Shown here: piece after piece, positions 31,214 to 39,332 of the stretch
Layout: each line of letters begins with the position of its first letter
How positions within the stretch are numbered: position 1 is the stretch's first letter
Notes under the pieces: model-generated
Database searches by the model: none
What the model was told of the DNA's origin: nothing
The model's input: only the letters and a program-made list of their open reading frames with translations
Origin: a virus
Length of the DNA stretch: 64,000 nt
IMG/VR virus record: IMGVR_UViG_3300042889_002115
Location: 1 to 64,000 of that record
Direction: 5' to 3' (one strand)
Position numbers and translations under genes: made by a program

Positions 31214-31573
31214 TTAAGTTGGCTTTTTGACTGCTGGTTTTTTCACAACAGGCTTTTTGGCAGTCTGTGGTTTTTTCACAGCAGGCTTTTTGGCAGCGGC
31301 TGCCGGGGTGTCGCAAGAATTGTTGGCCTTTTGGCAGCTGCCACGAGCTTGTTCTGCTGCCCATTGTGCTGGTGTAAGTTTGTGCAATCCAACACACAGG
31401 CCAGTTGGGCTTCGCCCGCAACCGCACTTGGTCTGGGCTGATACCGTGGCTGGTGTCATTGTGGGTGCAACAACAGGTGCTTCTACCTTGTATGGTGCTG
31501 CTTCAGGTTGCACTGTGGGCGCAAGGGCCCGGGGGCTGGGTGATCTAAACCAATCAAAAACTGCTTTTAACAT
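31214..31573 (-). CDS. CDGSH-like small protein with Lys/Pro/Ala tail
   Basis: 119-residue protein. Centre: TKCGCGRSPTGLCVGLHKLT, where CxC, a third Cys and a His are spaced like an iron-sulphur CDGSH site, but the Asp of CDGSH is Val. The C-terminal 30 residues repeat KKPAVKKP-like units as in H1-type tails, which would bind DNA or membranes. Ribosome site TAGGAG and late-type box upstream. Function unknown; metal binding is inference. Confidence 0.65.
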   Translation of the reverse strand: MLKAVFDWFRSPSPRALAPTVQPEAAPYKVEAPVVAPTMTPATVSAQTKCGCGRSPTGLCVGLHKLTPAQWAAEQARGSCQKANNSCDTPAAAAKKPAVKKPQTAKKPVVKKPAVKKPT

Positions 31574-31589
31574 AAAATTCTCCTAGGCA

Positions 31590-31597
31590 GTATTTAC
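31590..31597 (-). promoter_or_regulatory. Late-type promoter box
   Basis: Reads GTAAATAC on the minus strand, 17 bp upstream of the start at 31573. Confidence 0.5.
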
Positions 31598-31658
31598 TAT
31601 CAAAACACAAAATTGGTTTAAAAAATTAGTGAGTGGTCACTAAAGGGTTGAAAAAATG

Positions 31659-31688
31659 TTGCGTTGCAACAAAGTTATCATATATAAT
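31659..31688 (+). promoter_or_regulatory. Promoter of the phasin-like gene
   Basis: TTGCGT (31659-31664), 18 bp, TATAAT (31683-31688). Confidence 0.6.
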
Positions 31689-31693
31689 AGTAC

Positions 31694-31721
31694 ATGAGAC
31701 GCTGGATAGGCCGGGTCTCAT
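31694..31721 (+). promoter_or_regulatory. 5'-leader hairpin of the phasin-like gene
   Basis: ATGAGAC (31694-31700) pairs perfectly with GTCTCAT (31715-31721). Starts 6 nt after the -10 box, so at the extreme 5' end of the transcript. The tail GCTTAAATTAGGAGAAAC resembles the hsp20 leader tail. Confidence 0.62.
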
Positions 31722-31750
31722 AGCAAACTCGCTTAAATTAGGAGAAACAT

Positions 31751-32023
31751 ATGTTTACAGCAGACGCAATCATCGACACCGTTCAAACCGGTAAAAAACA
31801 ATTTGTAAAAACTTTTGTGACCAACGAAGCCGTTGCAGCCGCAATGAATAGCTTTGTGGACGCACAAGCCGACTACACCAAGAAAGCATTCCGAGTTGGT
31901 GTGGACACATTCACAACTCTCAGCTCAGAAATGATCAAGGCCAATCAAGAAGCCATGAAATTTGACTACAGCAAATTTGGTGAAGGCATTATGAAAGCCT
32001 ACACTGCACAAGGCAAAAAGTAA
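31751..32023 (+). CDS. Phasin-like protein
   Basis: 90-residue all-helical protein with the feel of a short phasin: KKQFVKTFVTNEAVAAAMNS, FVDAQADYTKKAFRVGVDTF, EMIKANQEAMKFDYSKFGEG. Phasins coat polyhydroxyalkanoate granules or act as helical chaperones. It has a strong promoter, a 5' hairpin, a good ribosome site and its own terminator, the mark of an abundant monocistronic product. The link to PHA granules is inference. Confidence 0.6.
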   Translation: MFTADAIIDTVQTGKKQFVKTFVTNEAVAAAMNSFVDAQADYTKKAFRVGVDTFTTLSSEMIKANQEAMKFDYSKFGEGIMKAYTAQGKK

Positions 32024-32042
32024 TACTTTTTTGCTACTAAAA

Positions 32043-32068
32043 ACCCGTCATTTTGGCGGGTTTTCTTT
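32043..32068 (+). terminator. Terminator after the phasin-like gene
   Basis: ACCCGTCA (32043-32050) pairs with TGGCGGGT (32054-32061), loop TTT, followed by a T-rich run; the next promoter starts 3 bp later. Confidence 0.8.
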
Positions 32069-32071
32069 TGG

Positions 32072-32100
32072 TTGACTCAAATTGCTCAAAGTGCTATAAT
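32072..32100 (+). promoter_or_regulatory. Sigma70-type promoter with conserved leader
   Basis: TTGACT (32072-32077), 17 bp, TATAAT (32095-32100), leader TAACACTTAATCAACACAGG. Confidence 0.88.
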
Positions 32101-32127
32101 TAACACTTAATCAACACAGGAGCTGCC

Positions 32128-32382
32128 ATGCTTACGGATGCACAAGAATTGCAAATTAACTCAGTTGAAAAGTACACACACGACTACGAAGCAGAAGCCG
32201 TAAAGTCTTTTGATGCCACTGGCGACGACAACATGCAAAAATTGCAAGAACGTTTTGAAGCAGTCATTGCAGGTGCTTACAACAACAACGACGACATGGG
32301 TGGTATTGTTGCTTACTTTAAAGACTCAGAGCTCGTGGCATTTTACGACTATGAGAATTTTAAAGGTGCAGTGTTTGCATAA
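32128..32382 (+). CDS. Small acidic phage protein, function unknown
   Basis: 84-residue acidic protein: MLTDAQELQINSVEKYTHDY, a helix of about 25 residues (NMQKLQERFEAVIAGAY) and a C-terminal beta pair (GGIVAYFKDSELVAFYDYEN). Own promoter-leader cassette. Possibly a single alpha/beta domain; no family recognised. A small GACCC/GGGTC hairpin follows its stop. Confidence 0.78.
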   Translation: MLTDAQELQINSVEKYTHDYEAEAVKSFDATGDDNMQKLQERFEAVIAGAYNNNDDMGGIVAYFKDSELVAFYDYENFKGAVFA

Positions 32383-32406
32383 CCCTTGACCCGAAAGGGT
32401 CATTGG

Positions 32407-32435
32407 GTGACAATAATTGCCCATTGTGCTATAAT
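32407..32435 (+). promoter_or_regulatory. Sigma70-type promoter with conserved leader
   Basis: GTGACA (32407-32412), 17 bp, extended TGC-TATAAT (32427-32435), leader ATACACATAAACAGCAAACA. Confidence 0.78.
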
Positions 32436-32465
32436 ATACACATAAACAGCAAACAGGAGTTCCAG

Positions 32466-32681
32466 ATGAGCAAGTTTGAAGTTCGTTTTTTTCGTAGTGA
32501 AGATGCCGCATCCTCTAGCTGGCTGGTGACTGAAGTGCTGTCAGACGATGGCGAAGGCAATCGCACAAGCGATATCTATGCTGAATTTGACCCCACCACC
32601 GATGGCCAGGAACAGGCCCGCGACCTGGCTGATGTGTTAAACCGCGAAGTGGAACAAGAAATCTACGCAGAATTTGGTTGA
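32466..32681 (+). CDS. Small acidic phage protein, function unknown
   Basis: 71-residue protein, MSKFEVRFFRSEDAASSSWL and then LADVLNREVEQEIYAEFG. ATG at 32466 has CAGGAG 8 bp upstream. Beta-hairpin then acidic helix. No family recognised. First gene of a run leading into the lipoprotein cluster. Confidence 0.76.
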   Translation: MSKFEVRFFRSEDAASSSWLVTEVLSDDGEGNRTSDIYAEFDPTTDGQEQARDLADVLNREVEQEIYAEFG

Positions 32682-32688
32682 AGCAAAT

Positions 32689-32838
32689 ATGAAACCCGTG
32701 TCTTTTGTTATACAACTACCTCGTCGGCGTCGTCGTGCTGTGGAACTGTACAGCCGCGACACGCCGTTCAAACCCCGAATTGAAAAGTCTCGCACAGTAT
32801 ACACTCGTCGAGTCAAACATGTTCAGCAGGAATTCTAA
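32689..32838 (+). CDS. 49-residue arginine-rich protein
   Basis: Small, strongly basic protein (MKPVSFVIQLPRRRRRAVEL then KPRIEKSRTVYTRRVKH). The run of five Arg suggests nucleic-acid or ribosome binding. It fits exactly between two genes (stop abuts the next ATG). Weak ribosome site. Function unknown. Confidence 0.6.
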   Translation: MKPVSFVIQLPRRRRRAVELYSRDTPFKPRIEKSRTVYTRRVKHVQQEF

Positions 32839-33081
32839 ATGAAACGTTGTGCTATACTGCTGGCCTTGGTGCTGACTGGTTGTGCAACACATCAGGTGCC
32901 ACCTCCCAGTGTACAGATCATGCCCAATGACTGCGCCAACCGTGCCATGATAATTCAGTGGCTGAGCCGACAAGCTGCTATTTCTCGAACTCCCTTGCAA
33001 ACACAGGAATCTTATGACCAAGCCCAAGCTCAAATTCGCCATCGTATTTGGAATATGCGTTACAATTGCCAGCCTGTCTAG
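32839..33081 (+). CDS. Putative lipoprotein
   Basis: 80-residue protein with a type II signal peptide ending in the lipobox LTGC (Cys15). Mature part is Gln/Arg-rich and helical (SYDQAQAQIRHRIWNMRY) with Cys residues near both ends. Would sit in the outer or inner membrane. The next lipoprotein gene starts inside it (68-bp overlap), an arrangement seen with spanin pairs, but here both products carry lipoboxes. Confidence 0.75.
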   Translation: MKRCAILLALVLTGCATHQVPPPSVQIMPNDCANRAMIIQWLSRQAAISRTPLQTQESYDQAQAQIRHRIWNMRYNCQPV

Positions 33082-33364
33082 TGGGTGTGCCATCAGTCCC
33101 AATCCCAATCGTGTGACTGCCAGCATTGCACATCTTGACAGTGGGTTCCGGCTGGACTGCCGCAGGAAACACGAACAGATTGCCATGTTGCAGAGCATGC
33201 GGCAATCAAAAGATGAAAGCTTTGAAGCTCACTTGCGAGTATTTTTGCAACCCTGGCGAGTGATCACCGATCCGGCAGATCATCAAATTGACTCAGAGGT
33301 TGCTTACGGCAATCCCAACAAATACATCAACTATCATCTCAACCAGTTAAGGTACTGCCCATGA
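33014..33364 (+). CDS. Putative lipoprotein overlapping the preceding one
   Basis: 116-residue protein with signal peptide and lipobox LSSGC (Cys25), then a helical mature part with DCRRKHEQIAMLQSMRQ and EAHLRVFLQPWRVITDP. CAGGAA ribosome site 7 bp before the ATG inside the upstream gene. Frame use and the clear signal peptide support translation. Overlaps the next gene by 4 bp. Function unknown. Confidence 0.72.
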   Translation: MTKPKLKFAIVFGICVTIASLSSGCAISPNPNRVTASIAHLDSGFRLDCRRKHEQIAMLQSMRQSKDESFEAHLRVFLQPWRVITDPADHQIDSEVAYGNPNKYINYHLNQLRYCP

Positions 33365-33921
33365 AACATCTAGCATTGATTGCAGCCTTGATCCCTGCCT
33401 TGGCCGCGGCAGAATGTGTGCTACAAGATCGAACAGTTACTTCGCATGCAATTGTGATACAAGAACGTTCAGGGCTGCAACGAACAGTGGTTGCTCCTCC
33501 CGAAGGCGGCAAAAGATGTATTGTGAATTTTCGTGCCAGAGTGGGATCAGCCTGGTACACTGCCACAGGGCAGTATGATTGGGCCGGGGATCGGCCTTCC
33601 AACGAAGCATGTGCTGTGGCTGCTGCTCGAGCCGATGACAGTGTGCATGGTCAAGCCATCAGTCAACATGTGCGCAGTGAAAAAGTCATGATCTGCAATG
33701 ACCAAGAAAACTTGAACAACACAAAAACAACCACTCCGGGCACAAAAGGACAACTACATCAGTTTCGCCCACATCCAGATTATCCCAAACGTTTTTGGCA
33801 CAACGGAGCACAGTGCAGAATGATCCTGGATTCGGCCTGGACTGGTCGAGATATCCATACCTACCAAGGAGTCATTTGCCAATTGCAAGATTCCACCTGG
33901 GTAGTGGTTGACAAATTTTAA
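33361..33921 (+). CDS. Secreted protein, function unknown
   Basis: 186-residue protein: signal peptide MKHLALIAALIPALAAA, then a beta-rich, Cys-containing body (CVLQDRTVTSHAIVIQERS, AWYTATGQYDWAGDRPSNEA) and a C-terminal region with CRMILDSAWTGRDIHTYQG and ICQLQDSTWVVVDKF. Six cysteines suggest disulphides. The promoter of the entericidin-like gene overlaps its end. Function unknown. Confidence 0.74.
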   Translation: MKHLALIAALIPALAAAECVLQDRTVTSHAIVIQERSGLQRTVVAPPEGGKRCIVNFRARVGSAWYTATGQYDWAGDRPSNEACAVAAARADDSVHGQAISQHVRSEKVMICNDQENLNNTKTTTPGTKGQLHQFRPHPDYPKRFWHNGAQCRMILDSAWTGRDIHTYQGVICQLQDSTWVVVDKF

Positions 33922-33936
33922 CAACCGTGCTATACT
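33908..33936 (+). promoter_or_regulatory. Sigma70-type promoter
   Basis: Perfect TTGACA (33908-33913), 17 bp, TATACT (33931-33936); drives the entericidin-like gene and probably the next lipoprotein. Confidence 0.85.
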
Positions 33937-33965
33937 ACAAGCACATTAACTCAACGGAGAAATCC

Positions 33966-34088
33966 ATGAAATTGTTTTTAACTTTGATCCTGGCCATGTT
34001 TCTGACTGCATGTGGCACAATAGGCGGTACAGTCAGTGGTGCCGGCACAGACCTGAGTCGAGCCGGTGAATGGATTAAATCTCGTTAA
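33966..34088 (+). CDS. Entericidin-like lipopeptide
   Basis: 40-residue lipoprotein: signal peptide with lipobox MFLTAC (Cys16), then GTIGGTVSGAGTDLSRAGEW, the Gly/Ala/Asp pattern of entericidin A/B. Entericidins are tiny membrane lipoproteins linked to bacteriolysis under stress. Strong promoter and ribosome site (CGGAGAAA). A phage copy could affect host envelope or lysis timing; inference. Confidence 0.72.
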   Translation: MKLFLTLILAMFLTACGTIGGTVSGAGTDLSRAGEWIKSR

Positions 34089-34093
34089 GGAAT

Positions 34094-34672
34094 ATGATGA
34101 AAAACTTTTTAGCTCTGGCCCTGGTGGCATCGTTGGCTGCATGCAGTTCTGCCCCCAAAGACACCTACGAAAAACGTGTGTATGAAGAACGCATTCAGCA
34201 AGAAAAGTCAGTTGAGCGATCAATTGACCAGGCTCCAAAATGGATGACTCAATTGCCCGAAAGCAAAAACGCAGTATTTGCCACAGGATCTAGTGTGAGC
34301 CGTGACATGAGCATGGCAGACTGGAAAGCCAAGATGGTTGCCATGGGCAAGATCTGTGTGGCAGCTGGCGGTCAGATCAGTCAGCAAGGCAAGATCTTCA
34401 TGCAGGACAGCGAAAGCACTTCGACTGAAATCAGTGAAATGGCCATCAAAACATTCTGCCCAAGTGTGGATGTGACTGGGGTCGAAGTTCGTGAAATCAA
34501 ACGTATTGCTGAAGGCAGTCGGTATCGAACCTTTGTGCTGATAGCACTGCCCACTGGCGATGCCAATCTGTTGCAAAAGCGCAAAGACGTACTAGCTCAG
34601 CAAAATCGAGCAAAAATCCGAAGCACAGAGGCATTTAGAGAGCTAGATGCTGTAAAAACACCGGCTCAATAA
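34094..34672 (+). CDS. LPP20-like lipoprotein
   Basis: 192-residue lipoprotein, lipobox SLAAC (Cys17). Mature part has a charged stalk (DTYEKRVYEERIQQEKSVER) and then a domain with PKWMTQLPESKNAVFATGSS, MADWKAKMVAMGKICVAAGG and RYRTFVLIALPTGDANLL, the pattern of LPP20-type lipoproteins. Start may be the first or second Met. Location in the outer membrane likely; role in envelope modification unknown. Confidence 0.72.
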   Translation: MMKNFLALALVASLAACSSAPKDTYEKRVYEERIQQEKSVERSIDQAPKWMTQLPESKNAVFATGSSVSRDMSMADWKAKMVAMGKICVAAGGQISQQGKIFMQDSESTSTEISEMAIKTFCPSVDVTGVEVREIKRIAEGSRYRTFVLIALPTGDANLLQKRKDVLAQQNRAKIRSTEAFRELDAVKTPAQ

Positions 34673-34682
34673 GCTAATAAAT

Positions 34683-34706
34683 AAAAGCAGCCTCCGGGCT
34701 GCTTTT
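34683..34706 (+). terminator. Rho-independent terminator
   Basis: AAAAGCAGCC (34683-34692), TCCG loop, GGCTGCTTTT (34697-34706); ten pairs. An ATAAATA box lies just upstream at 34676-34682. Confidence 0.82.
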
Positions 34707-34713
34707 CTCACGT

Positions 34714-35295
34714 ATGAACATGGCCACAGACAACACACAACAACTTGAACAAACGCACACACAAGCCTTGGCCGACAACGGTATGCATGTGTTTATGGGC
34801 GAGGTAGACAATGAGCACATACAGCCCATTGTGGAATGGATCTTGCATGAAAATTTTGTGGTTAAAAAACGCAAAAAAGAACTCTTGCTGATGATCTGCT
34901 CCGAAGGTGGTGACATGAGCACTGCCTTTGCCTTGATTGATGTCATGCGCAGCAGCAACATTCCTGTAAAAACTGTGGGCCTGGGCCAAATTGGATCAGC
35001 TGGCCTGTTGATATTTCTAGCAGGCTCGCCGGGACGTAGAATACTTACTCCCAACACCAGTATCTTGAGTCACCAGTTCAGCTGGGGCAGTGATGGCAAG
35101 GTACATGAATTGTTTGCCACAATGAAAGAATTTGAGCTTACACAAAAACGCATGGTACAGCACTACAAGGATTGTACCGGGCTCGATGATGAAACAATTC
35201 GAGCCAAGTTGTTGCCACCACATGATGTTTGGCTCAGTGCTCAAGAAGCCCTGGCACTGAACATCTGCGATGCTATTTCTGAACTGGCTCGCTGA
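34714..35295 (+). CDS. clpP: ClpP-family protease, divergent paralogue
   Basis: 193-residue serine protease of the ClpP fold. Catalytic Ser is in GQIGSAGLLIFLAG, His in ILSHQFSWG, and the acid in LNICDAI. MICSEGGDMSTAFALIDVM matches the strand that lines the chamber. The pocket and N-terminal regions differ from ordinary ClpP, and the handle helix is long, as in ClpP1/ClpR-like forms. With the second, canonical ClpP at 36.9 kb it may form a mixed-ring peptidase for the phage ClpX. Start ATG just after a terminator; no clear promoter of its own. Confidence 0.88.
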   Translation: MNMATDNTQQLEQTHTQALADNGMHVFMGEVDNEHIQPIVEWILHENFVVKKRKKELLLMICSEGGDMSTAFALIDVMRSSNIPVKTVGLGQIGSAGLLIFLAGSPGRRILTPNTSILSHQFSWGSDGKVHELFATMKEFELTQKRMVQHYKDCTGLDDETIRAKLLPPHDVWLSAQEALALNICDAISELAR

Positions 35296-35297
35296 GT

Positions 35298-36878
35298 TTA
35301 GCGTTTGGCCCGGCCAGTAACACTGGGATCAAAGTTTGGTTCTTGAGTTTGTTTTGATGCTCGGGCACCCGGTCCAGTTAGTCTTGGAGCACTAGTGATA
35401 TTGTCCAAGGTATCTGTGTCCTGGTCAGCTATCTCCGCATCACTCTTGGCAACTCCGGGAATGTCTCCTGGATCAAGGTCTGTACCACCCGGGGAGATTT
35501 CCACACTCATTTTACCCTTGATTTCACCTGCAGATCCTTTGGTCTTGAGTTTAACTTGGCCGGATATTTTAGCAGGCCAAAAAGCCTCTGTGACCAACTT
35601 GTTGCCCTTGACGTTGGTGTAGAGTTGAATAAAGTTATAGCCCAAACTTTCAATCAATGCTGCTCTTAGGTCTGGCACGGCTCGATCAGAATTCACAGCC
35701 CGCATCACATCCGAAGTTACTGCATACCAGGCCTTGCCACCGTCAGCAGCAGTACCATACAACACTTTGTCGCTGAGTTGTTTTTCAAAATTTTTCATAA
35801 TGCCTCTTGGCAATGATTTGCCAGATTTCATACTGGCTTCTATCCGAGACACAAAATCTGAGTCAAACGGCAACATTGCATGATAGGCTTTTGGTACCTT
35901 GCTGGGATTAAGCAAATACAGATGGTTCATCATGGCAAATGGTTGCGTGTATTGCGAAAGAGCAGGGTCTTGTGCAATATCCAAAAACTCCGCAGCATCA
36001 GGATATTTTTCACGTACCTCTTTTGGCAACTTCATTGAACCAAGACTTGGTGGTGCTCCTTTGCCTGCTGCTTTGCTGGAAATCTTGACAGCATGACCTG
36101 TTGAATCGTTGACAACACTAAAACTATCAGCCAGCGGATTGTTTGACGCCTTGGGAAAGAACATGATCATGTCGGAAAGATCCCCCCCAACAAACTCTTG
36201 AAATTCTTCACGACTGCCCCGAACAAATGGCACTCCACCGCTGACCAATCCCAGAGCTCCAATGTATTCAGATGCATACAGTTCAATTGCCTTGGTTTGA
36301 TCTTTGTTGAGATCTGAAGGAAATACCGGAACTTGTCCGTTGTTGGCCTGCTTGGCCAAATAAATTACTGCGTCACCCAGTTTTCCCATGTTCTGCAACG
36401 CAGGATTTTCTGCAATCTTGCTGTACATTTCTGAAGCCGGAAACCCGCCTGCTTTCAACAGAGAATCAATGTTGTTGCCAAGATCAGCAATTTCAGTGTC
36501 TGGATCAGTTGCAAAAACATCACTGGGTTTGATTTTAATATTTTCTGCTTCTTTACTGCCAAACTCCACAGTTTTCTGCAACTCAGTATTTTTGACTGTG
36601 CCGCCATCTGTGGTGCGCATGGTGATGGTTCCTTTGGGGCCACTGGCCAGCCAGGATGCAACCAAATTGGCATCTCCACGATTGATCACAACTTCGTCGC
36701 CATCAATTTTGGTGAACGGACTACCATTTTTGACCTTGTGTAAAAACAGTTCGGGCCGAGTGAACAGTGTTTTAGTTTTGGGATTGACCACTGCTGACAT
36801 TTTTTTGGAAGGTATTTCGCCGGCTGCTAGACTGGCCTCTACCAGCATGTTATCGAGTAAGTTGAGTAGGTCTCTCAT
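35298..36878 (-). CDS. Large phage protein, possible virion/internal protein
   Basis: 526-residue soluble protein starting [20 protein letters not shown], an N-terminal helix seen at the start of several large proteins in aquatic T4-like phages. Mixed alpha/beta, Lys/Asp/Ser-rich, no membrane segment or enzyme motif ([39 protein letters not shown]). The last 60 residues are disordered-looking. Size, orientation and composition suggest a virion or packaged protein. It lies between the two clpP genes, in the opposite direction. Confidence 0.7.
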   Translation of the reverse strand: MRDLLNLLDNMLVEASLAAGEIPSKKMSAVVNPKTKTLFTRPELFLHKVKNGSPFTKIDGDEVVINRGDANLVASWLASGPKGTITMRTTDGGTVKNTELQKTVEFGSKEAENIKIKPSDVFATDPDTEIADLGNNIDSLLKAGGFPASEMYSKIAENPALQNMGKLGDAVIYLAKQANNGQVPVFPSDLNKDQTKAIELYASEYIGALGLVSGGVPFVRGSREEFQEFVGGDLSDMIMFFPKASNNPLADSFSVVNDSTGHAVKISSKAAGKGAPPSLGSMKLPKEVREKYPDAAEFLDIAQDPALSQYTQPFAMMNHLYLLNPSKVPKAYHAMLPFDSDFVSRIEASMKSGKSLPRGIMKNFEKQLSDKVLYGTAADGGKAWYAVTSDVMRAVNSDRAVPDLRAALIESLGYNFIQLYTNVKGNKLVTEAFWPAKISGQVKLKTKGSAGEIKGKMSVEISPGGTDLDPGDIPGVAKSDAEIADQDTDTLDNITSAPRLTGPGARASKQTQEPNFDPSVTGRAKR

Positions 36879-36906
36879 TGTGTTTTCCGTAAAAAGATGT
36901 TATACT
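36878..36906 (+). promoter_or_regulatory. Promoter of clpP2
   Basis: TTGTGT (36878-36883), 17 bp, TATACT (36901-36906), just outside the divergent gene. Confidence 0.65.
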
Positions 36907-36933
36907 TACTTATCACTAACACAAGGAACCCCT

Positions 36934-37527
36934 ATGTCAAACTTGGTACCAATGGTGCTGGAACAAACAGCCAAGGGCGAACGCAGCTACGATATCTACA
37001 GCCGTTTGCTCCGAGATCGCATCATCATGCTGCACACTGATGTGAATGAAAATTCAGCCAGCCTGATTGTGAGTCAGCTGTTGTTTTTGGAAGCAGACAA
37101 TCCTGACAAAGACATCAGTTTTTACATCAACTCACCAGGTGGCGCAGTCACAGCAGGCATGGCCATCTATGATACCATGCAGTTTATCAAATGTGATGTG
37201 CAGACCATTGTGATGGGGCAGGCATGCAGCATGGGCAGTTTGTTGGCACAAGCAGGCGCAGCAGGCAAACGCAGCATCCTGGCCAATGCACGACACATGA
37301 TTCACCAGCCGTCGGGCGGAGCTCGTGGCCAGGCCACAGACATGCTGATTCAGGTGGAGGAAATTCTTGCCATGAAAAAGAACCTGACCGAGATCTATGT
37401 TGATCACAACTCAGCAGGCAAAACGTTTGATCAGCTGAGTGCCGACATGGAACGGGATAACTACATGAGTGCAGATCAAGCAGTTGCTTATGGTCTTGCC
37501 GACAAAGTTATTTCTAAACGTGACTAA
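36934..37527 (+). CDS. clpP: ClpP, Clp protease proteolytic subunit (canonical)
   Basis: 197-residue ClpP of normal bacterial type. N-terminus [40 protein letters not shown]; catalytic Ser in [14 protein letters not shown], His in HMIHQPSGG, Asp in [12 protein letters not shown]. The true start is the ATG at 36934 with AAGGAA upstream; the open frame running back to 36388 is antisense to the minus-strand gene. All active-site and ring-contact features look intact. Partners: phage ClpX (13.6 kb) and the divergent ClpP (34.7 kb). Confidence 0.96.
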   Translation: MSNLVPMVLEQTAKGERSYDIYSRLLRDRIIMLHTDVNENSASLIVSQLLFLEADNPDKDISFYINSPGGAVTAGMAIYDTMQFIKCDVQTIVMGQACSMGSLLAQAGAAGKRSILANARHMIHQPSGGARGQATDMLIQVEEILAMKKNLTEIYVDHNSAGKTFDQLSADMERDNYMSADQAVAYGLADKVISKRD

Positions 37528-38836
37528 TCCTAACATTTTTTGTAGCACACCCTGGTACGAACTGCACATCTATTGGGATGGCAGTCTGGGTATCTGCTGC
37601 GCCGAAGCACACAAACTGTACTCGCCTGACAGCAGATACAACATAGCTCGCATGAGCATTGTGGAATGGTTCAATTCTGAACCAGTGAAACAATTTAGAA
37701 CTAGAATTTCTGGAAATGCTCGTATATCTCAATGCCGTCGTTGTTATGATGAGGAAGATTTTGGTGGCAATAGTCGTCGGCAACGATCCAATCAAAAAAG
37801 TGTAATCTTTGAACAAGCATTTGATGAAAGTTTTCAGCAAAGTCCGGGGCACCAGTATTTTGTAAATAGTGCTAATAACAATGGTGCAACTGAAACCTAC
37901 CCAATAGACATGCACATTGATTTAGGCAATCACTGTAATCTTGCCTGTAAAATGTGCTTCCCTCGGGCCAGTAGTAAAATCGCAATGCAAGAAGTAAAAT
38001 GGGGCATCGAATCCAGTAAACAGTATGTTGGTACTGATTGGACCAGAGATCAGTTGGTCTGGAACAATTTTAAAACCCAACTGGTAAACATTCACAAATT
38101 AAAAAATATTCACTTTATGGGCGGTGAGACTCTGATCTCTCCAAGATTTGAGGACCTGGTGGACACACTAACAGCACATGAGCGATTTGATGTGGGGTTT
38201 AGTTTTGTGACCAATGGCACCACGGTAAATCCTGCATTGATGAACAAGCTAAAAAAATTCAGTAGAGTAGGAATAGAAGTCAGTATTGAAACAACCACTC
38301 CACACAACTCCTATGTAAGACAAGGCACAGACACCAGTCAAGTGCTGAAAAACATAGCCTGGTATCAGTCACAGGCCAACAATACCACTATTTCAGTAGC
38401 TCTGCGTCCAGCAATCAGTATGTTGACCATTGGATATTATTCTTCTTTGTTGGAGTATGCCTGGCACAATCAGTTGATCATAAAATCGTTGTTGGTAACA
38501 GATCCAGATTTTTTAAATGCCAGCAATCTCCCAACTGATGTGAAACAGCATTACTCTGGAACATTTGACAAAATCATCTCAAAATCGTCCCACATCACAG
38601 TTGATCCAGATTACAACGCTAGTGATCCCAACAATTATCAAACTGTGATTCAACAACAGGCTCACATGTGCAAACAATTGTTGAACACACCGGCTCACCA
38701 CAACAGTTTGCACAATCATCGACTACTGGTAGAGCATTGTCAGCGATGGGACAAGGTGTACGGGCACAACGCAACAGTGCTGTATCCTGAACTGCAAGAC
38801 ATCTGGACTCAATATGACTACACTGGTTCAACTTGA
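37520..38836 (+). CDS. Radical SAM protein (twitch/SPASM-like)
   Basis: 438-residue radical S-adenosylmethionine enzyme. The cluster motif is CNLACKMC (in [13 protein letters not shown]); [16 protein letters not shown] is the GGE motif; [10 protein letters not shown]-like segment [16 protein letters not shown] follows. Extra Cys groups at the N-terminus ([20 protein letters not shown]) could hold an auxiliary cluster, as in twitch-domain proteins. The GTG at 37520, overlapping the clpP stop, is chosen since no ATG fits; an earlier start would lie within clpP. Substrate unknown; its partner is the beta-sandwich protein downstream. Confidence 0.85.
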   Translation: MTNPNIFCSTPWYELHIYWDGSLGICCAEAHKLYSPDSRYNIARMSIVEWFNSEPVKQFRTRISGNARISQCRRCYDEEDFGGNSRRQRSNQKSVIFEQAFDESFQQSPGHQYFVNSANNNGATETYPIDMHIDLGNHCNLACKMCFPRASSKIAMQEVKWGIESSKQYVGTDWTRDQLVWNNFKTQLVNIHKLKNIHFMGGETLISPRFEDLVDTLTAHERFDVGFSFVTNGTTVNPALMNKLKKFSRVGIEVSIETTTPHNSYVRQGTDTSQVLKNIAWYQSQANNTTISVALRPAISMLTIGYYSSLLEYAWHNQLIIKSLLVTDPDFLNASNLPTDVKQHYSGTFDKIISKSSHITVDPDYNASDPNNYQTVIQQQAHMCKQLLNTPAHHNSLHNHRLLVEHCQRWDKVYGHNATVLYPELQDIWTQYDYTGST

Positions 38837-39245
38837 ACTAACGCTGGAACCAGTGCATCTGCCCTGGATCGAAGTGGCACTAGACGGCATCAAGTACACT
38901 CAACAGTTGACCAAAGAAACGGCGTTTGTATTTGAATTTGAAACTGACGTTCAGCAACTGCTGCTGACAGTGACTCATTTCAACAAACTGCCCGATGATC
39001 CGTCAACTGCGGTAATAGTCAAACAGTTGAGTTTTTTTGGAATATCAGATCCTAAATTCATATGGCAGGCACAATATAGACCCGAATATCCTGAACCCTG
39101 GTTTGGCCAACAACGTCCGTCTCCGCCAGAGATTGTGACTAGTGCCACCTACCTGGGCTGGAACGGAGTTTGGAGTTTGGAGTTTGGGGTGCCAGTATTC
39201 ACATGGATACACCAGATTCAAAATCTTGGCTGGATTTACGATTGA
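38814..39245 (+). CDS. Beta-sandwich-like protein coupled to the radical SAM gene
   Basis: 143-residue protein starting inside the radical SAM gene end (23-bp overlap). Strand-rich: [40 protein letters not shown], then TYLGWNGVWSLEFGVPVF and a Trp-rich end WIHQIQNLGWIYD. Looks like a carbohydrate-binding or virion-decoration fold, possibly the target or partner of the radical SAM enzyme. No named family. Confidence 0.72.
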   Translation: MTTLVQLELTLEPVHLPWIEVALDGIKYTQQLTKETAFVFEFETDVQQLLLTVTHFNKLPDDPSTAVIVKQLSFFGISDPKFIWQAQYRPEYPEPWFGQQRPSPPEIVTSATYLGWNGVWSLEFGVPVFTWIHQIQNLGWIYD

Positions 39246-39253
39246 TGTCCAAT

Positions 39254-39282
39254 TTGACCTAAATTCCCATTTGTGCTATAAT
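39254..39282 (+). promoter_or_regulatory. Sigma70-type promoter with conserved leader
   Basis: TTGACC (39254-39259), 17 bp, extended TGC-TATAAT (39274-39282), leader ATACACATAGATAGCAACAA. Confidence 0.88.
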
Positions 39283-39332
39283 ATACACATAGATAGCAAC
39301 AAAATTCTCAAAGAACACTTTGGAGTCGAAGA

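Noticed and set aside
36388-36933. Long N-terminal extension of the canonical ClpP
   Set aside because: It is antisense to a well-supported minus-strand gene; ATG at 36934 with AAGGAA gives a normal ClpP start.
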